From positions 1-13,932 of the forward strand of contig CAIMEK010000223.1 of the NCBI GenBank assembly GCA_903839965.1: 13,932 nucleotides of DNA, given 5' to 3'. Shown piece by piece: positions 6,545-13,226 of this stretch. This stretch comes from an uncultured Acetobacteraceae bacterium. GTDB taxonomy: Bacteria > Pseudomonadota > Alphaproteobacteria > Acetobacterales > Acetobacteraceae. Under the pieces are notes generated by a model. It ran no database searches. It was not told the DNA's origin and saw only the letters and a program-made list of their open reading frames with translations. How positions within the stretch are numbered: the stretch's first letter is position 1; every line of letters begins with the position of its first letter. The position numbers and the translations under genes were made by a program.

Positions 6545-7651
6545 ATGACCGACAATGTTCTGAACGTCCGCCCGGCAGCCGAAACCAGGTGGGACTGCGT
6601 TGCCTTCGGCGAGGTCATGCTGCGCTTCGACCCCGGCTTCGGCCGCGTGCGCAACGCGCGCAGCTTCCAGGTGTGGGAAGGCGGCGGCGAGTACAACGTC
6701 GCGCGCGCCATGCGCAAGTGCTGGGGCAAGCGCGCCGCCGTGGTGACCGCGCTGCCGCAGAACGACCTGGGCTGGCTGGTGCAGGACTTCATCTGGCAAG
6801 GCGGGGTCGACACGTCCCATGTGATCTGGCGCGAGTTCGACGGCCTCGGCCGCAATACCCGCGTCGGCTTCAACTTCACCGAAAAGGGGTTCGGCGTGCG
6901 CGCCGCGCTCGGCTGCTCGGACCGCGGCCATTCCGCGGCGTCGCAGATCAAGCCCGGCGAAGTGAACTGGGAAAAGCTGTTCGGCGAGGAAGGCGTGCGC
7001 TGGTTCCACACCGGCGGCATCTTCGCGGCGCTGTCGTCGGGCACCTCCGAGGCGGTGATCGAGGCGGTCGAAGTGGCGCACAAATACGGCACGATCGTCT
7101 CCTACGACCTGAACTATCGCGCCTCGCTGTGGAAGAGCCAGGGCGGCAAGGATGGCGCGCAAAGGGTCAACCGCAGCATCGCGCCGCATGTCGACGTGAT
7201 GCTCGGCAACGAGGAGGACTTCACGGCCTGCCTGGGCTTCGAGGTGGAGGGGCTGGACGAACACATCTCCAAGCTCGACCCGGCGAACTTCAAGAAAATG
7301 ATCGCCCAGGCCGCGAAGGAATTCCCGAACTTCAAGGTGGCGGCGACCACGCTGCGCAACGCCAAGACGGCCAGCGTCAACGACTGGGGCGCCGTGGTGT
7401 TCGCCGGCGGGCAGTTCTACGAAGCGCCGCTGCGCGAGAACCTGGAGATCTACGACCGCGTGGGCGGCGGCGACGGCTTCGCCTCCGGCCTGGCCTATGC
7501 TTTCCTCGAAGGCAAGGGGCCGCAGGCGGCCGCGGAATACGGCGCGGCGCACGGCGCGTTGGCCATGACCACCCCGGGCGACACCTCCATGGTCAGCACC
7601 AAGGAAGTGGAAGCCATCATGAAGGGCAAGGGCGCGCGGGTCATCCGCTAG
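6545..7651 (+). CDS. kdgK: PfkB-family sugar kinase, probable 2-keto-3-deoxygluconate kinase
   Basis: This 368-residue protein is a ribokinase/PfkB-fold kinase that probably phosphorylates 2-keto-3-deoxygluconate at O6 to KDPG. The glycine-rich sugar-binding segment EGGGEYNVARA is at 45-55, a SYDLNYR strand at 186-192, NEEDF at 222-226, and the signature VGGGDGFASGL at 306-316 with Asp310 as catalytic base. TTPGDTSMV at 342-350 completes the nucleotide site region. It is longer than the ~310-residue E. coli KdgK, with inserts around 195-260. The ATG at 6545 starts 3 bases after the eda stop, so the pair is co-translated. The adjacent aldolase makes KDG kinase much the most likely activity; other PfkB substrates such as fructose cannot be excluded from sequence alone. 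From memory, this subtype looks closer to homologues in Planctomycetes or Verrucomicrobia than to enterobacterial KdgK. Confidence 0.85.
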   Translation: MTDNVLNVRPAAETRWDCVAFGEVMLRFDPGFGRVRNARSFQVWEGGGEYNVARAMRKCWGKRAAVVTALPQNDLGWLVQDFIWQGGVDTSHVIWREFDGLGRNTRVGFNFTEKGFGVRAALGCSDRGHSAASQIKPGEVNWEKLFGEEGVRWFHTGGIFAALSSGTSEAVIEAVEVAHKYGTIVSYDLNYRASLWKSQGGKDGAQRVNRSIAPHVDVMLGNEEDFTACLGFEVEGLDEHISKLDPANFKKMIAQAAKEFPNFKVAATTLRNAKTASVNDWGAVVFAGGQFYEAPLRENLEIYDRVGGGDGFASGLAYAFLEGKGPQAAAEYGAAHGALAMTTPGDTSMVSTKEVEAIMKGKGARVIR

Positions 7652-7653
7652 AC

Positions 7654-7684
7654 CCGGGAACCCCCCGGGCGGTACCGTTCCCGG
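7654..7684 (+). repeat. Alternative stem overlapping the kdgK terminator
   Basis: CCGGGAAC (7654-7661) is perfectly complementary to GTTCCCGG (7677-7684) with a 15-base loop. This pairing uses bases of the terminator stem and loop, so the two structures exclude each other. The terminator stem is longer and should win at equilibrium. Confidence 0.4.
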
Positions 7685-7706
7685 TACCGCCCGGAGGGGC
7701 TTTGCT
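7661..7706 (+). terminator. Strong stem-loop terminator after kdgK
   Basis: Thirteen perfect base pairs join 7665-7677 to 7682-7694 around a 4-base TTCC loop. Four more C-G pairs (7661-7664 with 7696-7699) extend the stem across a bulged A7695. The tail CTTTGCTCC is only mildly T-rich, so efficiency may rely on stem strength. The stem is symmetrical and could also slow transcripts arriving on the - strand from the 7792-8163 gene. Confidence 0.7.
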
Positions 7707-7760
7707 CCTATCGGCATTCAAACATCGACGTCGCGGCTGGTTCGAGCAGTGGCTTCGTGC

Positions 7761-7792
7761 GTGCCGCCTGGTCGCGGCGAAGCCGGCGGCAC
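7761..7792 (-). repeat. Inverted repeat at the 3' end of the Lys/Ala-rich gene
   Basis: GTGCCGCC (7761-7768) and GGCGGCAC (7785-7792) form an 8-base perfect stem with a 16-base loop, starting on the last base of the TAG stop of the - strand gene. It sits where a terminator for that gene would be, but no T-run follows, so it may instead protect the 3' end or work with Rho. Confidence 0.35.
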
Positions 7793-8163
7793 TACTCGGC
7801 GGCGGGTGCCGCTGCGACTTTCCGGGGCGCCTTCGCCTTGACGGCCTTCGGCAGCTTCTGCTTCGCCGGGGCCTTTTTCGCGACGGCGCGCTTGGCGTGC
7901 ACCACCGGCGCCGCCGCCTTGGCCCGCTTCGCCGGCGCCGCCTTGGTCTTCCCCGGCAGCTTCGCGCGCGCCCGGGCGGCGACTTTCTTGGTCTTCTCGC
8001 GCCGCACCTTCAGCGCATCGCGAATGGCGGTCAGCGCCGCGGAGGCGACGACCGACTGCTGCCCCTCCGCAACATCGCCAAGGGCGGCGAAGAAGGCTTG
8101 CGCTACGGTTTTCGTCCCGCGCGGAGCGCGCGCCCGGACGTCTTGCTTGGTGGCCATGATCAT
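7792..8163 (-). CDS. Small protein with Lys/Ala/Pro-rich histone-H1-like tail
   Basis: This 123-residue product has two parts. Residues 1-55 are an ordinary-looking alpha-helical region (TVAQAFFAALGDVAEG, then SAALTAIRDALKVRREK). Residues ~56-121 are a very basic low-complexity tail built of AK, KKA, PAK and AKAP units and ending AAPAAE. Such tails occur in bacterial H1-like nucleoid proteins (HctB/AlgP style), so binding DNA or another polyanion is the natural inference, but I do not recognise the N-terminal family. On the - strand AAGGA precedes the ATG at 8163 by 5 bases; a second ATG two codons on (8157) is equally possible. The long A/K-biased tail translates in one frame without interruption, and the ribosome site is good, so I think it is expressed. 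It stands alone between the two operons. Confidence 0.62.
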   Translation of the reverse strand: MIMATKQDVRARAPRGTKTVAQAFFAALGDVAEGQQSVVASAALTAIRDALKVRREKTKKVAARARAKLPGKTKAAPAKRAKAAAPVVHAKRAVAKKAPAKQKLPKAVKAKAPRKVAAAPAAE

Positions 8164-8323
8164 CAGTTTCCTTTTTTCTGATCGGGAGCGAATTCAATTC
8201 CAGCGAGACCGATTGAACACGGTAAAGACCCCGCCGTAGCCAAGGCAAGACCATTGTTTAGCGCCATTACGCGAGCGTGGATAGATCCGATACTGCGGCG
8301 GAACGCCACCCTCCGCAAATCGT
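8164..8323. other. Intergenic region between dnaE2 and the Lys/Ala-rich gene
   Basis: Both flanking genes read leftwards, so this stretch should hold the end of the imu operon and the promoter of the small basic protein. The only structure seen near the dnaE2 stop is a small hairpin, GCGGCG (8295-8300) with CGCCAC (8304-8309) on a 3-base loop, lacking a T-run. No convincing -35/-10 pair and no reliable gene were seen. Base composition is visibly more AT-rich than in the coding regions, as expected for a promoter region. Confidence 0.5.
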
Positions 8324-11300
8324 TTACCTGAAATCCCGTGTGGACAGCTTGATGCCCCCCTGTGCCTGTGCGGCATCGCGTTCGCCAACGCTGCGCAGCA
8401 GATCGGACAAATCCTCCAGCCGATCCGCAATGACATGGACAACCTCGCCCTCGCGCTGCACCCGGCCGGCGCAGGCCAGCATGGCCGCGTTCAGCACCAG
8501 CCGCCGCTGGTTCTCGAACACCGAGCTCCAGACAACGATGTTGGCAATTCCGGTCTCGTCCTCGAGGGTGATGAACAGCACGCCGCGCGCGCTGCCCGGG
8601 CGCTGGCGAACCAGCACGATGCCCGGCACCACCACGCGGCGGCCGTCGCGGATGTGCAGAAGGTCCGCGCAGGCGATCATCTTTCGTCCGGCAAGTTCAT
8701 GGCGCAGGAAGGCAACCGGATGGCGCCGCAGGGTCAGGCCGACGCTGTTGTAATCCTCGACCACCTCGCCGCCCTCGGTCATCGCCGCCAGCGCCACCGG
8801 CGGTTCGACGCGTTCCGGCCTGGGCTGGCGATCGGCATCGGCGGCGACGAACAGCGGCAGCGCCGCATCGGCCAGGCCGCGAATCGCCCACAGCGCCTGG
8901 CGGCGGTCGAGCCCGAGGTCGCGGTACGCATCCGCTTCGGCGAGCCGTTCGAGCGCCGCGGCAGGAACGCCGGCGCGGCGCCACAATTCCTCGATGCCGC
9001 CATAGGGTGTCGCCGCCCGGTGCGCGACGATGCGGGCGGCGTCTTCGTTCGACAGGCCCTGCGCCATCCGCAGGCCCAGCCGCACCGCGAGCAAGCCGCC
9101 CTCGGCGGGTTCGAGAACAGAATCCCAGCGCGAGGCGTTGATGCAAACCGGCCGCACCTCGACGCCATGTTCGCGCGCATCGCGCACGATCTGCGCGGGC
9201 GCGTAGAAGCCCATCGGCTGCGCGTTCAGCAGGGCGGCGCAGAACACGTCGGGATGGTGCCGCTTGAGCCAGCTCGACGCATACGCGATCAACGCGAACG
9301 ACGCCGCGTGGCTCTCGGGAAAACCGTAGCTGCCGAAACCCTCGATCTGGCTGAAGGTGCGCTCGGCGAAATCCCGCGTGTAGCCGCGCTGCACCATGCC
9401 GGACACCAGCTTGTCCTTGAACAGGCTGACGCCACCATTGGACTTGAAGGTTGCCATCGAGCGGCGCAGGCGGTCGGCCTCGGTCGGCGTGAAGCCGGCG
9501 CAGACCATGGCGACCTGCATGGCCTGTTCCTGGAACAGCGGCACGCCGAGCGTCTTGCCCAGCACCTGCCGCAGTTCCGGCGTGGGATAGCTCACCGGCT
9601 CCAGCCCGTCGCGCCGGCGCAGGTAGGGATGCACCATGTCGCCCTGGATCGGGCCGGGCCGCACGATCGCCACCTGGATGACGAGATCGTAGAAGGTGCG
9701 CGGCTGCAGCCGGGGCAGCATGGCCATCTGCGCCCGGCTCTCGATCTGGAAAGTGCCCAGCGTGTCGGCGCGGCGGATCATGGCATAGGTCGCCGGGTCC
9801 TCCGGCGGAATGTCCGCCATGTCGAGCCGCATGTCGCGGTGCTGCTCCAGCAGGTCGAAGGCGCGGCGCAGGCAGCCGAGCATGCCCAGCCCCAGCACAT
9901 CGACCTTCATGAAGCGCAGGGTGTCGATGTCGTCCTTGTCCCACTCGATGACCTGGCGGTTTGCCATGCTGGCGGGCTCGATCGGCACCAGCTCGTCCAG
10001 CCGCTCGCGGGTCAGCACGAAGCCGCCGGGATGCTGGCCGAGATGGCGCGGAAAGCCGATCAGCTCGCGGGCGAGCGCGAGCGTCAGGGCGAGCCGGCGG
10101 TCGTGCAGGTTCAGGCCGACCTCGGCGGCGTGGTCCTCCATCACCCCGTCGCCGTCCCAGCCGGAAACCTGGCTCGCCAGCAGGCCGGTGACGTCCTCGG
10201 GCAGGCCCATCACCTTGCCGACCTCGCGCACGGCGCCGCGCGCGCGGTAGCGGTTGACGGTGGCGCACAGCGCGGCCCGGTCGCGCCCGTAATGCGCGTA
10301 GACCCACTGGATCACTTCCTCGCGCCGTTCGTGCTCGAAGTCAACATCGATGTCGGGCGGCTCCTTGCGGGCGGCCGAGATGAAGCGCTCGAACAGCAGG
10401 CCGCTGCGCACCGGGTCGATGCTGGTGATGCCGAGCACGTAGCAGACCGCCGAGTTGGCCGCCGAACCGCGGCCCTGGCACAGGATGTTTTTCGAGCGCG
10501 CGACGGCGACGATGGTGTGCACGGTCAGGAAGTAGGGCGCGTATTCCAGTTCAGCGATCAGCGCGAGCTCGTGGCGCAGTTGCTTCTCGACCTGCTCCGG
10601 CAGCCCGTGCGGGTAGCGCGTCGGCACATGGGCGCGAACCAGGTGTTCCAGCTTCTGCTGCGGGGTCTGGCCGGTGCCGCCGCTCTCGTCCGGATACTGG
10701 TAGCGCAGTTCCGACAGGCTGAACGGGCAGCGCCCGACGATCTCCAGCGAACGTGCCACCGCGTCCGGGTGGCGGGCCAGCAGGCCAGCCATTTCGTCCG
10801 GCGTGCGCAGGTGGCGGTCGACGAAGCGCTCGCGGCGGAAGCCGGCGGCGTCGATGCTGGTGCCCTCGCGGATGCAGGTCACCACGTCCTGCAGGATGCG
10901 CCGTTGCGGCACGTGGTAGAGCACGTCGCCGGTCGCCACCGTGGGCACGTGCGCGGCCTGTGCCGCCGCGGCGAGTTCGCGCAGCCGCACCGCCTCGCCG
11001 GGGCGCCGCCGCGGGGTCAGCGCCAGGTAGGCGCGGTCGGCGAAATCGCCCCGCAGGCGGCGCAGCCCGGCCACCAGCGCGGCATCGGCCGCCTCCGCCA
11101 GCAGCACCGCCAGCAGGCCCTCGCCGGCCTGCGCCACATCCGCCCAGGCCAGGTCGCATTTGCCTTTGCCCGCGCGCCCCTTGCCCAGCGTCAACAGGCG
11201 GCAGAGGCGCGACCAGGCCGGGCGGTCGGTGGGGTAGACCAGCAACGCGGCGCCGTCGCTGAGGTCGAGGCGGCAGCCGACGACCAGGCGCACCCCGCTC

Positions 11301-11470
11301 TCCGCGGCGCAGCGATGCGCCCGCACCATCCCCGCCAGCGAACTGCGGTCGGCGATGCCGAGCGCCGGCAACCCGAGCCGGGCGGCCTCGGCGAACAGTT
11401 CCTCGACATGCGAGGCGCCGCGCAGGAACGAGAAATTCGTCGTGACCTGCAGTTCGGCGTAGCCGCTCAT
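8324..11470 (-). CDS. dnaE2: Error-prone DNA polymerase III alpha subunit DnaE2 (ImuC)
   Basis: This 1048-residue C-family polymerase performs translesion synthesis after DNA damage, working with ImuA and ImuB. An N-terminal PHP domain (YAELQVTTNFSFLRGAS at 4-20) starts the protein. The palm carries GRGSAANS (333-340), then PPDIDVDF at 371-378 with catalytic Asp375 and Asp377, and FMKVDVLGLG at 520-529 with the third, Asp524. FQIESRAQM (574-582) and FPESHAASFALIAYASSWLK (717-736) are polymerase-core landmarks. Residues ~945-1025 form the OB-fold. The protein stops soon after it and lacks the long C-terminal tail of replicative DnaE, as expected for DnaE2. In the first PHP motif the metal-binding histidines of DnaE are replaced, fitting absence of proofreading in this domain. 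The ATG is embedded in an ATGA overlap with the stop of the upstream small gene, implying coupled translation; no strong Shine-Dalgarno precedes it. Confidence 0.97.
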   Translation of the reverse strand: MSGYAELQVTTNFSFLRGASHVEELFAEAARLGLPALGIADRSSLAGMVRAHRCAAESGVRLVVGCRLDLSDGAALLVYPTDRPAWSRLCRLLTLGKGRAGKGKCDLAWADVAQAGEGLLAVLLAEAADAALVAGLRRLRGDFADRAYLALTPRRRPGEAVRLRELAAAAQAAHVPTVATGDVLYHVPQRRILQDVVTCIREGTSIDAAGFRRERFVDRHLRTPDEMAGLLARHPDAVARSLEIVGRCPFSLSELRYQYPDESGGTGQTPQQKLEHLVRAHVPTRYPHGLPEQVEKQLRHELALIAELEYAPYFLTVHTIVAVARSKNILCQGRGSAANSAVCYVLGITSIDPVRSGLLFERFISAARKEPPDIDVDFEHERREEVIQWVYAHYGRDRAALCATVNRYRARGAVREVGKVMGLPEDVTGLLASQVSGWDGDGVMEDHAAEVGLNLHDRRLALTLALARELIGFPRHLGQHPGGFVLTRERLDELVPIEPASMANRQVIEWDKDDIDTLRFMKVDVLGLGMLGCLRRAFDLLEQHRDMRLDMADIPPEDPATYAMIRRADTLGTFQIESRAQMAMLPRLQPRTFYDLVIQVAIVRPGPIQGDMVHPYLRRRDGLEPVSYPTPELRQVLGKTLGVPLFQEQAMQVAMVCAGFTPTEADRLRRSMATFKSNGGVSLFKDKLVSGMVQRGYTRDFAERTFSQIEGFGSYGFPESHAASFALIAYASSWLKRHHPDVFCAALLNAQPMGFYAPAQIVRDAREHGVEVRPVCINASRWDSVLEPAEGGLLAVRLGLRMAQGLSNEDAARIVAHRAATPYGGIEELWRRAGVPAAALERLAEADAYRDLGLDRRQALWAIRGLADAALPLFVAADADRQPRPERVEPPVALAAMTEGGEVVEDYNSVGLTLRRHPVAFLRHELAGRKMIACADLLHIRDGRRVVVPGIVLVRQRPGSARGVLFITLEDETGIANIVVWSSVFENQRRLVLNAAMLACAGRVQREGEVVHVIADRLEDLSDLLRSVGERDAAQAQGGIKLSTRDFR

Positions 11471-11706
11471 GCGCCGCCGCTGTCGGGGTGGGGGCTTGCC
11501 GTCAGCGCCGCCGCGTCCGGCCGCTTCATGATGACGAAGCCGCTGCGGGCGAGATGCGCGACCAGCCGGTCGGCGGTAATGCGCGCCATGGCGTCGTCGG
11601 CGTGGTGCACGCGCCGGCGGCCGTCGTAGCGCAGCGCGACGGACAGGCTGTCGGCGATCTCGGCGGGGGTGGCGGGGCGCAGGCGGGGGACGTTGTCGGG
11701 CGCCAC
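11467..11706 (-). CDS. Small conserved-looking protein embedded between imuB and dnaE2
   Basis: A 79-codon frame starts at GTG 11706, two bases after the imuB stop (11709-11711), and ends at 11467-11469 in an ATGA overlap with the dnaE2 ATG. It fills the 238-base gap almost completely, so without it the operon would have an unexplained hole. The protein starts APDNVPRLRPATPAEIADS; the core LSVALRYDGRRRVHHADDAM (21-40) and ARITADRLVAHLARSGFVIM (41-60), then KRP, reads like a compact alpha/beta or winged-helix fold. The final 16 residues are low complexity. No catalytic motif or membrane segment is visible. I have an impression of similar short proteins in other Proteobacteria, but cannot name a family. 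The same frame stays open upstream inside imuB, so the GTG start is chosen by position. An operon-linked role in translesion synthesis is inference. Confidence 0.72.
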   Translation of the reverse strand: MAPDNVPRLRPATPAEIADSLSVALRYDGRRRVHHADDAMARITADRLVAHLARSGFVIMKRPDAAALTASPHPDSGGA

Positions 11707-11708
11707 GG

Positions 11709-13226
11709 TCAGAACACCCCGTGCAGGAACCAGCGCAGGTCGCCGGTGGCGGGGTCGCTGCCGTCGCCGCGGCGGAACAGCCAGAACCGGCTTCCCGCCG
11801 CGTCCTCGACAGCGAAATAGTCGCGCACCGCCGCTTCCTCGGCCGGGCGCCGCCACCACTCGCCGTGGATGCGCTCCGGCCCGTCGGCCTGGCGGACGCG
11901 GTGGCGCTGGCCGCGCCAGGTGAAGGCGGCCGGCGGCTGGTCGGGCAGCAGCGCGATCACCTCCACGGGCTGCGGCGGATCGAGCAGGCGCACGGGGCGC
12001 GGCGGGCCGGGCGGCCAGCCCGGCGGCGGGCTGCGCCCGATGGCCGGAACGGTGGCGACCGACCGTTCGGGAACGTCGCTCTCGACCGCGGCGGCGCGCC
12101 ACACGCTGCCGGTGCCGAGCCGGTTGCGGATGCGGTCGATCAGCGCGGCGAGATCGCTTTCGGGCCGGCATTCGTCGGTCAGCGCCAGCATGGGCTGGCG
12201 GAAGGCCTGCGCCTCGGCCAGCGCCACCTGCAGCCGCATCGCCTCCACGCCCAGGCCGGGATCGACCTCCTCCAGCCGTTCGCTGAGCAGGCGCGCGAGA
12301 GGAGCGGGCTGGTGCGACGGCGCCGCCGTGCCGATGCGAATGGCCTGCACCGAGCCGTCGACGCGTTCGAACACCAGGTCCAGCCGCCGCGCCCCCTGGC
12401 CGGCGGCCGCAAGCCGGGCGCAGACCACTGCCAGCAGCGCCTCGATGGCTTGGCCGAACGCCTCCGCGGTCAGCAGCGGCTCCACGAAGGCGAGCCGATG
12501 GGCCAGCATTTCCCTCGGCGCCACCGGCTCGATCGGCTCGAAGAGGCGTCCGCTGGCCTGGTCGAGGCGTTCGGCGACCAGCCGGCCGAAGCGGCGCACC
12601 AGCGGCCCCCGGGAGGTTTCGGCCAACGGACCGATCCGCTCGAAGCCGAGCCGCCGCAGTGCGCCGAGGACCTCCCCGGGCAGCCGCAGGGCCGCGACCG
12701 GCAACGCCGCGATCGCCGCCGGGTGGTCGCCGGGCGCGACCACGGTGATGGCATCGGGGCCGAACCGCGCCAGCGCATGCGCGGCGCCGGGCGTGTCGGC
12801 GACCGCCACGCTGGCGTGCAGGCCGCCGCCGGCGAGCCGCTCCATCAGGTGCTCGAGCAGCGCCGCCTCGCCGCCGTGCAGGTGGGCGCACCCGGTGATG
12901 TCGATCCATATGCCGTCGGGCGGGTCGGCCGCGGTGAGCGGCGCATAGTGCAGGCACCAGGCGGCCAGCCGGGCCAGGGCGGCGGCATCGCCGTCGGGGT
13001 CGGCGTCCATCGCCAGCAGGCCGGGGACCATGGCGCGGGCATGGGCGAGCGGCATGGCGGGGCGCAGGCCCAGCGCCCGCGCGGCCTGGTCGGCGGCCAC
13101 CACCAGCATGCGCCGGCCGTCGCTCGCCATGGTGACGAGGGGCGTTTCAGGCGGCGGCGCGTCGGGGCTGCGGCGCAGCCGGTCGGTGGCCCATGTCGGC
13201 AAGCAAAGTGCAACGACCCGTCGCAT
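11709..13226 (-). CDS. imuB: ImuB, catalytically inactive Y-family polymerase homologue
   Basis: This 505-residue protein is the scaffold of the ImuABC mutasome; it is related to DinB/UmuC but does not polymerise. The N-terminus RRVVALCLPTWATDRLRR replaces the DxDxFFA-type metal site, and the second acidic motif (SxDE in active enzymes) is GIWIDITGCAHLHGG at 105-119. Little-finger-like sequence runs to about 335. A QxxLxL sequence, QPMLAL at 344-349, stands where ImuB proteins carry their beta-clamp-binding motif. The C-terminal part (from RPVRLLDPPQPVEVI at 410, with GPERIHGEWW and RDYFAVEDAAGSRFWLFR) is the conserved ImuB tail thought to contact partners. A GGAGG site 6 bases before the ATG at 13226 fixes the start. 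The gene overlaps the end of imuA by 80 bases, an arrangement I have seen in other imu operons. Confidence 0.94.
   Translation of the reverse strand: MRRVVALCLPTWATDRLRRSPDAPPPETPLVTMASDGRRMLVVAADQAARALGLRPAMPLAHARAMVPGLLAMDADPDGDAAALARLAAWCLHYAPLTAADPPDGIWIDITGCAHLHGGEAALLEHLMERLAGGGLHASVAVADTPGAAHALARFGPDAITVVAPGDHPAAIAALPVAALRLPGEVLGALRRLGFERIGPLAETSRGPLVRRFGRLVAERLDQASGRLFEPIEPVAPREMLAHRLAFVEPLLTAEAFGQAIEALLAVVCARLAAAGQGARRLDLVFERVDGSVQAIRIGTAAPSHQPAPLARLLSERLEEVDPGLGVEAMRLQVALAEAQAFRQPMLALTDECRPESDLAALIDRIRNRLGTGSVWRAAAVESDVPERSVATVPAIGRSPPPGWPPGPPRPVRLLDPPQPVEVIALLPDQPPAAFTWRGQRHRVRQADGPERIHGEWWRRPAEEAAVRDYFAVEDAAGSRFWLFRRGDGSDPATGDLRWFLHGVF

Noticed and set aside
5654..7717. A 687-codon open frame on the - strand, antisense to eda and kdgK
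   Set aside because: It crosses the AraC gene end, leader, eda, kdgK and terminator without regard to their borders, and its product is a His/Arg-rich shadow composition.
8194..8442. An 82-codon frame on the - strand between dnaE2 and the basic protein
   Set aside because: It begins inside dnaE2 in another phase, has no good ribosome site, and its product shows no fold-like pattern.
8435..11629. A 1064-codon open frame on the + strand, antisense to dnaE2
   Set aside because: It is the mirror of the dnaE2 codon pattern in very GC-rich DNA, where stop codons are rare. The protein is rich in Arg, His, Gln and Ala with no recognisable domain, while the - strand frame is an unmistakable polymerase.
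11467..11709. The imuB-dnaE2 gap as a possible internal promoter or LexA site
   Set aside because: No CTGT-N8-ACAG-type palindrome or -35/-10 pair was seen; the gap is better explained by the small coding frame.
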